The position numbers were made by a program, and so were the translations under genes. DNA of 64,000 bases from Nisaea nitritireducens (GTDB lineage Bacteria; Pseudomonadota; Alphaproteobacteria; Thalassobaculales; Thalassobaculaceae): positions 248,001 through 312,000 of the forward strand of contig NZ_JACZFS010000009.1 of assembly GCF_014904795.1 (NCBI RefSeq), given 5' to 3'. Under the pieces are notes generated by a model, which saw only the letters and a program-made list of their open reading frames with translations, did no database searches and had not been told where the DNA came from. Below, in pieces: positions 52,048-60,211 of the stretch (position 1 is its first letter; the number at the start of each line of letters is the position of its first letter).

Positions 52048-52197
52048 ACCGGTGCGCGATCCCTTCGTTCATCCGAATGATCTTTCTCACATAACACGTT
52101 ACGGCTAATGGCGCACGCGGCGGACCGGGGCGGGTTCCGCTTGTAAAAGAGCCCGCTGGAAACTATTTTTTAAGGCAATTGGCTTATTGGTAGGCGC

Positions 52198-52635
52198 ATG
52201 AGCATTTCAGGTGCATTGAACACAGCGGTGAGCGGCATTCTTGCGGCGGGTAACCAGACCCGTAACGCGGCCAGCAATCTCGCCAACATCTCCAGCGTAG
52301 CGGCGCCGTCCGATGAGGTTCTGCGCCCGGGTCAGCCAATCCCCGAGACCAACGCCAATGGCGAGACGATTTTCCGTCCGACGGAGATCCAGTCGACCAC
52401 GGCCGGTTCCGCCGGCGTGCGGACACAAACCTCGCTGGTCGATCCGGCATCCTTTCCGATCTACGATCCGAGTGCGCCGGATGCAAATGCGGACGGCCTC
52501 TCCTCGGTGGCGAATGTTTCCATCGTCGACGAGACGGTCAACCAGATCCAAGCTCAGCGTCAGCTCGAAGCGAATGTTGCGGTTTTGCAGACCGGTGACG
52601 AGCTTCTCGAAGAAACCATCGACATTCTCGCCTGA
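52198..52635 (+). CDS. Orphan flagellar rod/FlgC-like protein
   Basis: This 145-residue protein has both ends of a flagellar rod-type protein: N-terminal SGALNTAVSGILAAGNQTRNAASNLANIS and C-terminal VDETVNQIQAQRQLEANVAVLQTGDELLEETIDILA. The heptad-rich ends and the NxAxNLAN motif are those of FlgB/FlgC-type proteins, while the middle is short. No other flagellar genes lie in the window. It may be a stand-alone rod paralogue. No good ribosome-binding site is seen. Confidence 0.7.
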   Translation: MSISGALNTAVSGILAAGNQTRNAASNLANISSVAAPSDEVLRPGQPIPETNANGETIFRPTEIQSTTAGSAGVRTQTSLVDPASFPIYDPSAPDANADGLSSVANVSIVDETVNQIQAQRQLEANVAVLQTGDELLEETIDILA

Positions 52636-52645
52636 AAAGCCACGT

Positions 52646-53083
52646 TTAGAACGCCGGCTTTTTCTCCAATGCATCTTTCAATGCTTTGAGAGTCGCGTCG
52701 AATGGCAGGCGCACGCAGTCGTGTCGCGATTTGAAATCCCGCACCGGGGAAAAGCTCTCCAGCTCCGGCCAATCGAGGTCGTCGTCGCGCGTGCCTGCAA
52801 GATAATCCAGCAAGTGCTGTCGTACCGTCTCCAGCGCGCTCAGGTCCTTTCCTGGGGCATTCAGCTTGATCAGGGCGGCTGACGCCTCGCACAACGCACA
52901 GCCCTGAACCCGATGCCCGATCGCGACGATTTCTCCGTCACTCATTTTCAGATCGACAGTCACCCGGTCACCGCAAAGCGGGTTGTCCACACGCGCAGTG
53001 CCGTCGGCATCCTCCAGCCGTTGGTTGCCCCGGCCTTCCTTGGCCAGCCGCAGGATCTCTGCCTGATAGAGTGCGTCGCTCAT
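52646..53083 (-). CDS. IscU/SufU-like iron-sulfur cluster scaffold
   Basis: This is a scaffold-type protein of 145 residues with the three cysteines of the IscU/NifU N-terminal fold: NPLCGDRVTV, VQGCALCEASAALI and later DCVRLPF. The order GDRVTVDL and CALCEAS fits the SUF/IscU-like scaffolds found beside molybdenum-hydroxylase maturation genes. The start at 53083 has a GGAG upstream; an in-frame extension to 53335 would lie inside the MoeA-MobA gene. It closes the cox-type accessory cluster, with a one-base gap to the gene before. Confidence 0.85.
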   Translation of the reverse strand: MSDALYQAEILRLAKEGRGNQRLEDADGTARVDNPLCGDRVTVDLKMSDGEIVAIGHRVQGCALCEASAALIKLNAPGKDLSALETVRQHLLDYLAGTRDDDLDWPELESFSPVRDFKSRHDCVRLPFDATLKALKDALEKKPAF

Positions 53084-53084
53084 C

Positions 53085-54737
53085 TTACTCCGCCTTCTCA
53101 AGCGTTCCGCCGGCATCCGCCAGCATTTCCGGGGTATCGATATCAAGGTGGATGGCGTTGTCAGGTACGTCCACTTCGGCAACCAGGTCTGCGAATTCCG
53201 CAAGCAGACCCCGCGCACCCTTGTCGCCTTCCAGTTCCTGCATTTCTTCGAAGAACCGATGATCCCACAAAATCGGGTTGCCACGTTTGCCGCCATGCAC
53301 CGGGACGACGATGGCGCGCCCCTCGACCGGGTCATAGGCCGCGATCAGGGCGTCCAGCATCCGCGCCGTGATGGTCGGCATATCGCCGAGACAGACGAGT
53401 GCGGCATCCGTGCCTTCTGGCAGGGAGGCAAAGCCGGCCCTGACGCTGGTGCTCATACCCGTCGCATAATGCGGGTTGTGGACGAACTCGGCGTCCAGAT
53501 CGGAAAGCGCGGCAGTCACTTTCTCTGCTTCATGGCCGGTCACGACAACAAGGCGACCCGCGGCGGAGGCGAGAATGGCTTCCGCCACCCAGCGGACCAA
53601 CGGTTTGCCATCCAGCGTGCCGAGCAGCTTGTTGGTTGCGCCCATGCGGGAAGATTGCCCGGCCGCCAAAAGAATGGAGGCGATTTCCGGCCGCTTTTGG
53701 GTTGGTTGCGGAACCTTTGGGTTCGCACGCTTGGCGCTGGCCCGGGGCAGCGGGCGGTGCGGAACGTCCTTCAACAGGCCGCCCGCACCCATGCGCATGA
53801 TGTCGCGCGGGGTGATATCGAGACCGGCACAGAGTCGTTGCAAGGCCCAGTCGAATCCATTCAGCTTCGGGGAGCGGGCACAGCCGGGCATGCCAATCAC
53901 AGGGATTTTGCCGATGCGGCCAATCAGCATCAGGTTTCCGGGGTCGACCGGCATGCCGAAATGAAGGATTTCGCCACCGACGTTTTCGATGGCACTGGGG
54001 ATAACATCGCGCCGGTCGACCACGGCGGAGGCGCCTGAGATCAGGATCAGTCCCGGGTTGGCGGCGACGGCACGGTGCAGGGCATTCGCGAGGGATATCT
54101 GGTCGTGATCGCATCGGGATTCCGAAACAAGTTCAGAGCCAAGTGCGGTCAAACGGTCCGTGGTCACGCGTAGCGTGCTGTCGAGCACGCTTTCCTTCGT
54201 GCCGGGCAGCCGGGACTGAATCATGATCGTATCGCGCGGCTGGAAAGGCGCGACACGCAGCAGCGGTGAGCTTTGTCCTGCCAGCGCCTCGGCAATGCGC
54301 ACTGGGCTTTCGGGCACTGCAAAGGGGATGATCTTCAGCGTACCGATCATCTGGCCCTGCGTAACGGCCTGATAGGGCGGCACGAGCCCCAGCGTGATGG
54401 TCTCGTCAACCAGATTGAAGCCGTCGAGCCGTTCCGGATCGTACAGGACAATGCCGTCTGCTTCGGCGAACAGGTTCGCGCGTCCGGTAAAGGCCGAACC
54501 GACGCGGACCTGAGTACCGCAACAGGCACTGGCCAGCAGATTCGCCGCTTTATCCTCGGGAATATCGCCCTTGTCGAGGCGGGCGCAGACAACCCGCTCG
54601 ATCCCGGCAGCCTTCAGCGCGGCAAGATCATCAGCATCCAGCACCCGGCCCTTCTTGAGGGCCCGGCTGTCAAGTCGCCGGCTATGAGCGAGAATTGCAC
54701 CTTCGGCCTCTGCGACCGGCAGTTCGCCGAAATACAT
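53085..54737 (-). CDS. MoeA/MoaB-like molybdopterin-binding domain fused to a MobA-like nucleotidyltransferase
   Basis: This two-domain protein of 550 residues probably completes the molybdopterin cytosine dinucleotide cofactor. Residues 1-330 are a MoeA/MoaB-like molybdopterin-binding part (GVGG-type GLILISGASAVVDRRDVIPSA and a GMPGCARSPKLNGFD loop). Residues 350-550 are a nucleotidyltransferase with ILLAAGQSSRMGATNKLL, VVVTGHE and CLGDMPTI. RefSeq-type annotation for this architecture is molybdopterin-binding/glycosyltransferase family 2; MobA/MocA activity is the better functional guess. It overlaps nothing and follows the XdhC gene by seven bases. Confidence 0.85.
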   Translation of the reverse strand: MYFGELPVAEAEGAILAHSRRLDSRALKKGRVLDADDLAALKAAGIERVVCARLDKGDIPEDKAANLLASACCGTQVRVGSAFTGRANLFAEADGIVLYDPERLDGFNLVDETITLGLVPPYQAVTQGQMIGTLKIIPFAVPESPVRIAEALAGQSSPLLRVAPFQPRDTIMIQSRLPGTKESVLDSTLRVTTDRLTALGSELVSESRCDHDQISLANALHRAVAANPGLILISGASAVVDRRDVIPSAIENVGGEILHFGMPVDPGNLMLIGRIGKIPVIGMPGCARSPKLNGFDWALQRLCAGLDITPRDIMRMGAGGLLKDVPHRPLPRASAKRANPKVPQPTQKRPEIASILLAAGQSSRMGATNKLLGTLDGKPLVRWVAEAILASAAGRLVVVTGHEAEKVTAALSDLDAEFVHNPHYATGMSTSVRAGFASLPEGTDAALVCLGDMPTITARMLDALIAAYDPVEGRAIVVPVHGGKRGNPILWDHRFFEEMQELEGDKGARGLLAEFADLVAEVDVPDNAIHLDIDTPEMLADAGGTLEKAE

Positions 54738-54744
54738 GCGTGCC

Positions 54745-55452
54745 TCAGGCCGCGGCTCGAAGAGGCTCGGTTCCGTGCTTCACGGCGGTCATCTCGGCCA
54801 TCACGGAAATCGCGATCTCCGCCGGGGAGACAGCACCGATGGGGAGGCCGGCTGGGCCATGGATGCGCTGGAAGTCGGCATCGGTGAAGCCTTCCTCGCG
54901 TAGCCGTTCCAGGCGGCGCGCATGGGTTCTCTTGCTGCCGAGGCAGGCGATGTAGAAAGCGTCGCTTTTCAGTGCGACGTGCAATGCCGGATCGTCCAGC
55001 TTCGGATCGTGGGTCAGGGTGACGATGGCTGTCCGGCTGTCCGGATTCATCGCTTCCATTGCTTCATCCGGCCAGTCGTCGCTTAGCGCGATGCCGGGGA
55101 AACGGTCCTCGGTCGCGAAGGAGGCGCGCGGATCGATGATGGAGACGGCATAGCCGGAAAGCGCGGCCATCGGGGCCAGCAACTGGCTGATATGAACCGC
55201 GCCGACGATGATCATGCGCAGCGGCGGATTGTGGACATGGGTGAAATGCGCGCCGTCCGCGCTGATCCCGCTGCGGTCGTCCCGCATGCGGGTCCGCGCT
55301 TCGTCGATCTGTGCGTTCGAGAGGTCGAGCGCGCCTTCGGTGCCGGACGGTGTGACCAGTGCCTGCGCGCCATCCTCGAGACGCGTGACCATGGCCACGG
55401 GTCGTTTTTGCTCCCGGTACGCCATCAGGGCGTCGAACAGCTCGGCTTGCAT
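54745..55452 (-). CDS. XdhC-type protein, Rossmann-domain half
   Basis: This 235-residue protein matches the C-terminal (Rossmann) half of XdhC/CoxI proteins, which bind the molybdenum cofactor and insert it into xanthine- or CO-dehydrogenase-type enzymes. A nucleotide-fold segment MIIVGAVHISQLLAPMAALSGYAVSIIDPR is clear, followed by the LTHDPKLDDPALHVALKS and LGSKRTHARRLERLREEG motifs, and AEIAISVMAEM near the end. The N-terminal XdhC half is encoded by the preceding gene two bases upstream, so the pair behaves like one split XdhC. Confidence 0.85.
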   Translation of the reverse strand: MQAELFDALMAYREQKRPVAMVTRLEDGAQALVTPSGTEGALDLSNAQIDEARTRMRDDRSGISADGAHFTHVHNPPLRMIIVGAVHISQLLAPMAALSGYAVSIIDPRASFATEDRFPGIALSDDWPDEAMEAMNPDSRTAIVTLTHDPKLDDPALHVALKSDAFYIACLGSKRTHARRLERLREEGFTDADFQRIHGPAGLPIGAVSPAEIAISVMAEMTAVKHGTEPLRAAA

Positions 55453-55453
55453 C

Positions 55454-55795
55454 TTATTGTCCTTCGATCCGTTCCACGTAAACTTTTACCTCGCCGCCAC
55501 AGGCGAGCCCTACATCCCAGGCCTGCTCGTCGCTGACCCCGAAATCCAGCGTGCGGGGCTTGCCGTCCTGAATGGACTGCATGGCCTCGCGCACCACGGC
55601 GCCCTCGATGCAGCCGCCGGAAACCGAGCCGATCATGGCCCCGCTATCGTCTATGGCGAGCTGACTGCCCACCGGACGCGGAGAGCTGCCCCAGGTTTTA
55701 ATGACCGTTGCGACCGCGATACGGCGCCCGTCGCGCCGCCATTCAGCGATCCGTCCAAGAATATCGTCCTGTTGTGTAGGATCGTATTTATCCAT
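55454..55795 (-). CDS. XdhC/CoxF-type protein, N-terminal half
   Basis: This 113-residue protein corresponds to the N-terminal XdhC_CoxI domain: RRIAVATVIKTWGSSPRPVGSQLAIDDSGAMIGSVSGGCIEGAVVREA is the family signature, with the conserved GGCIE. It lacks the Rossmann half, which is encoded by the next gene. The start at 55795 has GGAG upstream. The gene follows coxE by 58 bases. Confidence 0.86.
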   Translation of the reverse strand: MDKYDPTQQDDILGRIAEWRRDGRRIAVATVIKTWGSSPRPVGSQLAIDDSGAMIGSVSGGCIEGAVVREAMQSIQDGKPRTLDFGVSDEQAWDVGLACGGEVKVYVERIEGQ

Positions 55796-55853
55796 AGCCG
55801 GTCTCCTTCCCATCAAGGACCTGTCCCAGGTCCATTCGCGGGAGAGGGGCTCC

Positions 55854-57170
55854 CTACGCCACCTCCGCCGCTTCGATCTCGGCCAGTTTTCCGAGCCAGC
55901 CTGTCATGCCGCTTCGTCTTATCCCGGCGGGTTTGCCCAACAGCTCTGCGAGATCCTCAAGGCTGTCGAGCGAATGTACCGGCCGGAATTCGTCCACATG
56001 CGGCAACAAGGCCCGGACCCCCATAGATTTGGGGGCGAAGCCATCATACCGCAACAGCGGGTTCAGCCAGATCAGCCTGCGACAGGACTTATGCAGTCGT
56101 TCCATTTCGGCACCAAGGCCTTTGCCGGCTTCCCGGTCGAGCCCGTCGGTGATGAGCAGAACGACCGCTCCCTGGGTCAGAACCCTGCGGGACCAGTCAC
56201 GGTTGAAATCCTCTAGGCAGTGGCCGATCCGGGTCCCGCCGGACCAATCCTCCACCGCGCCGGTGATCTTGTCCAGCGCCTCGTCCACGTCCTTGTGGCG
56301 CAGATATCGGGTGACATTGGTCAGGCGCGTGCCAAACAGGAATGTGTGCACCCGGTCCCGGTCGTTGGTCACGGCATGCATGAAATGCAGCAGCATGCGC
56401 GAATAGCGTGTCATCGAGCCCGAGATATCGCACAGCACGACCAGCGGTGGCGGACGCATCCGGCGCTTCTTCAGCTGCAGCGGAATGATATCGCCGCCGG
56501 AACGCAATGCCTGGCGCAAGGTTCCGCGGAGATCGACCTTGTTGCCGTATCGGCTGGGGGAGAAGCGGCGGGTCGGAATGTCCGCCAGCGGCAGGCGCAT
56601 TGTCTCGATGGCCTTCTTCGCGGCGCGGATTTCCTCCGTGCTCATCTTCTCGAAGTCCATCGTTTGCAGCAGTTCCTGCTCGGAATAGGTCATCACCGCG
56701 TCGAGCTGGATTTCCTGTTCGCTGTCCTCTTCCGGCGCACTGCTCTCCGTGCCGGATTCCTGCTGTTGGCTCAGTGCCTCGGCGACCCGGCGACTGATCT
56801 TCTCCGCCTCGTCCTCGCTGCCGTCGCTTGCCAGTTTCATTTCCGGCAGAACCATCTGCATCATCTTCTCGAGGATGCGCGGGTTGCGCCAGAAGATGTG
56901 AAAGGCCTGATCGAAGATTTCGCGCTGGTCCCGCCGATTCACGAAGACCGCGTGCAGAGCCCAGTAGAACACCGTCCGATCGGTGATGCCGACGGTGCGC
57001 ACGGCCTCGATGGCGTCGAGCACCTTGCCGGGTCCGACCGGCAGCCCCGCCGCGCGCAGCACGCGGGCAAAGAACAGGATATTGTCGACCAGCTTGCCGC
57101 CGCCGCCTTCAGGCGGTTCCGGGAGGGCCGGAAGTTCGCCGGGCGATCCGATTTCGTCGAGCGGCGCCAT
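55854..57170 (-). CDS. coxE: CoxE-like VWA-domain protein
   Basis: This 438-residue cytoplasmic protein has a C-terminal von Willebrand A domain with the MIDAS motif DISGSMTRYSR and GGTRIGHCLEDFNRDW. In Oligotropha, CoxE works with the AAA+ protein CoxD to build the copper-molybdenum site of CO dehydrogenase. An acidic low-complexity segment sits near residues 125-160. It starts seven bases downstream of coxD. Related VWA-MoxR pairs serve other metalloenzymes, so CO dehydrogenase is not proven as the client. Confidence 0.86.
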   Translation of the reverse strand: MAPLDEIGSPGELPALPEPPEGGGGKLVDNILFFARVLRAAGLPVGPGKVLDAIEAVRTVGITDRTVFYWALHAVFVNRRDQREIFDQAFHIFWRNPRILEKMMQMVLPEMKLASDGSEDEAEKISRRVAEALSQQQESGTESSAPEEDSEQEIQLDAVMTYSEQELLQTMDFEKMSTEEIRAAKKAIETMRLPLADIPTRRFSPSRYGNKVDLRGTLRQALRSGGDIIPLQLKKRRMRPPPLVVLCDISGSMTRYSRMLLHFMHAVTNDRDRVHTFLFGTRLTNVTRYLRHKDVDEALDKITGAVEDWSGGTRIGHCLEDFNRDWSRRVLTQGAVVLLITDGLDREAGKGLGAEMERLHKSCRRLIWLNPLLRYDGFAPKSMGVRALLPHVDEFRPVHSLDSLEDLAELLGKPAGIRRSGMTGWLGKLAEIEAAEVA

Positions 57171-57177
57171 GACCGTT

Positions 57178-58095
57178 CTAACCGGCCATCGCCAGTTCGC
57201 TCCGCACCTGCGTCAGGATACGGTTGGCCTCGCTGCCCTGGATCTTCTGGATATCGTCCTGATATTTCAGCAGCACGCCGAGCGTGTTGTCGATAGCGGC
57301 CGGGTCGAGCGCGAGATAGTCGAGCTGCACCAGCGCATGGGTCCAGTCGATTGTCTCCGCCACGCCAGGCTGTTTGAACAGGTCCATCTTGCGCAGCTCT
57401 TGCACGAAGGCGACGACCTGGGCGCTCAAGGCTTCCGGGGCACCCGGCGCTTTCTTGCGCAGGATTTCCAGCTCGCGCTCGGCGTTCGGGTAATCGACCC
57501 AGTAATAGAAACAGCGCCGCTTCAGGGCGTCGTGGATTTCTCGGGTCCGGTTCGAGGTGATGATGACGATTGGCGGCTCTTCCGCGGTGAAGGCGCCGAT
57601 TTCCGGAATGGTCACCTGATAGTCGGAGAGCACTTCCAGCAGGAAGGCCTCGAAAGGTTCATCCGTTCGGTCCAACTCGTCGATCAGCAGAATGGGGGCG
57701 CCGCCTTCGGTTTTCTCCAGCGCCTGCAGGATCGGGCGCTTGATCAGGAATTCGTCCGAGAACAGATCGGCCGCCAATGCCTTTCGGTCGGTACCGCCTT
57801 CGGCCTCGGCCATGCGGATTTCCAGCATCTGCCGGGAATAGTTCCACTCATAGACAGCCGAGGACACATCGAGACCCTCGTAGCATTGCAGCCGGATCAG
57901 CTTCCGTCCCAGCGTCTCCGACAGGACTTTCGCGATCTCCGTTTTGCCGACGCCGGCCTCGCCCTCCAGGAAAAGCGGCCGCTTCAGTTGCAGCGCCAGA
58001 TGCAACGCGGTGGCGAGCGGCGTGTCGGCGACATACTGGCCCTTGGCAAGCAGGGAAAGTGTGTCAGCCACGGAGGCAGGAAGCGAAGCGGTCAT
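57178..58095 (-). CDS. coxD: CoxD-like MoxR-family AAA+ ATPase
   Basis: This is an AAA+ ATPase of 305 residues of the MoxR group: Walker A GEAGVGKTE, Walker B ILLIDELDRTDEP, sensor 1 in VIITSNRTREI and the arginine-finger area DALKRRCFYYWVDYP. CoxD is an ATP-dependent chaperone in copper-site assembly of CO dehydrogenase; its partner is the VWA protein encoded next. It heads the coxDE-XdhC-MobA-IscU-like cluster. The 120-base gap upstream holds a hairpin that belongs to the preceding gene. Confidence 0.88.
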   Translation of the reverse strand: MTASLPASVADTLSLLAKGQYVADTPLATALHLALQLKRPLFLEGEAGVGKTEIAKVLSETLGRKLIRLQCYEGLDVSSAVYEWNYSRQMLEIRMAEAEGGTDRKALAADLFSDEFLIKRPILQALEKTEGGAPILLIDELDRTDEPFEAFLLEVLSDYQVTIPEIGAFTAEEPPIVIITSNRTREIHDALKRRCFYYWVDYPNAERELEILRKKAPGAPEALSAQVVAFVQELRKMDLFKQPGVAETIDWTHALVQLDYLALDPAAIDNTLGVLLKYQDDIQKIQGSEANRILTQVRSELAMAG

Positions 58096-58174
58096 GAACA
58101 GGTCCGGATCATTGCTCGGTGATGTCTTTCAGATAACACGCGGCAGGGGGTGATTAAAGGGCAGGGCGCCTCGG

Positions 58175-58199
58175 GGAGAGCACCAATTCTGTGCTCTCC
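58175..58199 (-). terminator. Stem-loop downstream of the CoA-transferase gene
   Basis: A perfect 9-bp stem, GGAGAGCAC (58175-58183) and its complement (58191-58199), with a seven-base loop lies 16 bases after the CoA-transferase stop codon. There is no T-run, so it is a weak or Rho-assisted terminator, or an mRNA end stabiliser between the CoA-transferase and coxD. Confidence 0.5.
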
Positions 58200-58215
58200 G
58201 GGAATGGATACCCGG

Positions 58216-59427
58216 TCAATGCTCCTGTTTCACGGCGCCGGCCGCGATCAAAGCTTCGATTCCCTCGGCCTCTATACCAGCCTCGCTCAGGATTTCTGCA
58301 CTGTGCTCGCCAAGACGCGGGGCACCGAGACGGTAGCTTGCGGGCGTATCCTCGAACCGGATCGGCTGGCCGACCATGCGGATCGGCCCTTCGCTCGGAT
58401 GCTCGAACAGGGGCCAGAAGCCGATCTCGTCCAGATGCGGGTCTTGCAGCAGGGCTTCGGTTCCGAGCACGGGCATGGCCGGGACGTCGATCTCGCTGAA
58501 CAGGGCAAGCCATTCGGCCGAGCTGCGGGTTGGCGTGGTCTCCGCGACGATTTCATAGAGCCTGCCGATATTGCGGGATCGTTCGGCTGGGTCGGTAACC
58601 CAGCTCTCTGAAGAAATGTCGCTGCGTCCGATGGCTTCGAGATAGGTGGTCCAGTGCCGGGTCGTGTATGGCAGCAGGGCGACATGGCCGTCGCTGGATC
58701 GATACGGCTTGCGGTGCGGGGCGAGCACCCTTTCATAGCCGGTCGTGCCGCGTGGCGGCTCGAAGCTCGCGCCTTGCAGATGCTCGACATGCATGAAGGC
58801 GACAAGGCTCTCGAACATCGGCACCTCGACAAACTGGCCCTTGCCTGTCCGCCCTCGGGCCACCAGCGCCATGGTGATGGCGGAGAGGCACATCAGGCCG
58901 GTGACCTTGTCCGCCAGCACGGTGCGGCTGTAGGCCGGGGCGCCGTCCGCCCGCTCATGCAACGCGGCAAGGCCGCAGGCGGCCTGGATAATGTCGTCAT
59001 AGGCGGGGCGGCCGGCATAGGGGCCGTTCTCGCTGAAGCCGTAGGCGCCGCAATAGATCAGCCCCGGATTGAGTGATTTCAGATCCTCGTATGAGAGGCC
59101 GAGACGGCGCATGGCGCCGGGTCTGATCGAGCAGACCAGCACATCCGCTTCCGGCACCAGTTTGAGGAATGCGTCCCGCGCGGCGGCATTCTTCAGATCG
59201 ATGCTGAGCGACCGCTTGTTGCGGTTCACGTTCATGAAGACCGCACCCATACCGGGCGTCCTGAATGGCGTCACATTGCGGGTGACATCGCCATCGAGAG
59301 ACTCGACCTTGATGACATCGGCGCCCATGTCGCCCATGATCTGCGTCGCATAAGGTCCAAGCAGGACCGATGTCAGATCGAGCACCCTGAGCCCCGCAAG
59401 GGGCCCGGCGGCAAGTTCACCAGCCAT
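58216..59427 (-). CDS. CaiB/BaiF-family CoA-transferase
   Basis: This is a family III CoA-transferase of 403 residues. The signature regions LAGLRVLDLTSVLLGPYATQIMGDMGADVIKVES, RNKRSLSIDLK and the catalytic-Asp stretch RPAYDDIIQAACGLAAL are clear. These enzymes move CoA between carboxylic acids; the acid here is unknown. The ATG at 59427 is used. A GTG at 59466 would overlap the divergent nitroreductase gene. No strong ribosome-binding site is visible. It is divergent from the nitroreductase-acyl-CoA dehydrogenase genes. Confidence 0.87.
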   Translation of the reverse strand: MAGELAAGPLAGLRVLDLTSVLLGPYATQIMGDMGADVIKVESLDGDVTRNVTPFRTPGMGAVFMNVNRNKRSLSIDLKNAAARDAFLKLVPEADVLVCSIRPGAMRRLGLSYEDLKSLNPGLIYCGAYGFSENGPYAGRPAYDDIIQAACGLAALHERADGAPAYSRTVLADKVTGLMCLSAITMALVARGRTGKGQFVEVPMFESLVAFMHVEHLQGASFEPPRGTTGYERVLAPHRKPYRSSDGHVALLPYTTRHWTTYLEAIGRSDISSESWVTDPAERSRNIGRLYEIVAETTPTRSSAEWLALFSEIDVPAMPVLGTEALLQDPHLDEIGFWPLFEHPSEGPIRMVGQPIRFEDTPASYRLGAPRLGEHSAEILSEAGIEAEGIEALIAAGAVKQEH

Positions 59428-59453
59428 TTTGATCAATTTTCCCGAGAAGAACC

Positions 59454-60161
59454 GTGACAGACGCACCGATCATAGAGACCGGATACGAAAACCTGAACCC
59501 TGTCGAGGAGGCCATCTCGCAGCGCCGCTCCGTCCGGGCCTTTCTGCCCGACCCGGTATCCGAGGAAACCATTGCCCGCATCCTCTACCTCGCCGGCCGG
59601 GCGCCGAGCGGAACCAACATGCAGCCCTGGAAGGTCGAGGTCGTGACAGGCGGCGCTCGTGACGCGCTGTGCACCGATCTGGTGAAAGCACACCATGAGG
59701 GCGGGCATAGCGGCGAGTATCAGTATTACCCGAAAGAATTCTTCGAGCCCTTCAAGGGGCGCCGCCGCGCGGTCGGCTGGGCGCTTTATGGGTTGCTGGA
59801 TATCAAGAAAGGGGATTTCGAGAAGACCAAGGCGCAGCACGCCCGGAATTTCACCTTCTTCGATGCGCCTGTCGGCCTGATCTTCACCATCAATCGGGGG
59901 CTGGAAATAGGCAGCTGGCTCGATTTCGGCATGTTCATGCAGAACGTCATGGTGCTGGCCCGCAGCCATGGGCTGGAGACCTGCCCGCAGGCCGCTTTCG
60001 CCACCTTTCACAAGGTGATCCGGAACCATGTTCCGATTGGCGAAGAGGACGTGGTTGTTGCCGGTATGGCTCTCGGCAAGGCGGATTGGTCGCAACCGGA
60101 GAATACACTTATTACGGAACGTGTACCTCTTGAGGATTACGTCCGCTTTCATCGCGGCTAA
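59454..60161 (+). CDS. Nitroreductase-family flavoprotein
   Basis: This is an FMN-dependent oxidoreductase of 235 residues. The N-terminal FMN phosphate-binding region QRRSVRAFLPDPVSEETIARILYLAGRAPSGTNMQPW is typical. LARSHGLETCPQAAFATFHKVIRNHV and GMALGKADWSQPENTL are conserved later. It starts with GTG. Nitroaromatic reduction is the family's laboratory activity, while the cellular substrate is unknown. The next gene is an acyl-CoA dehydrogenase 50 bases downstream, so a catabolic context is more likely than detoxification. Confidence 0.85.
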   Translation: MTDAPIIETGYENLNPVEEAISQRRSVRAFLPDPVSEETIARILYLAGRAPSGTNMQPWKVEVVTGGARDALCTDLVKAHHEGGHSGEYQYYPKEFFEPFKGRRRAVGWALYGLLDIKKGDFEKTKAQHARNFTFFDAPVGLIFTINRGLEIGSWLDFGMFMQNVMVLARSHGLETCPQAAFATFHKVIRNHVPIGEEDVVVAGMALGKADWSQPENTLITERVPLEDYVRFHRG

Positions 60162-60166
60162 ACTCA

Positions 60167-60178
60167 TTTCAATTGAAA
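60167..60178. promoter_or_regulatory. Perfect 12-bp palindrome before the acyl-CoA dehydrogenase gene
   Basis: TTTCAATTGAAA lies 33 bases before the acyl-CoA dehydrogenase start and 5 bases after the nitroreductase stop codon. It could be an operator for a local regulator, but no candidate regulator is adjacent, and short AT palindromes also arise by chance. Confidence 0.3.
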
Positions 60179-60211
60179 CGATAAAGACAAAAATGATCCG
60201 GAGGAACGTTC

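Noticed and set aside
59430-59437. TTGATCAA dyad before the CoA-transferase start
   Set aside because: The half-sites are fused without the required central spacer, so it is not an FNR site; short palindromes of this kind arise by chance.
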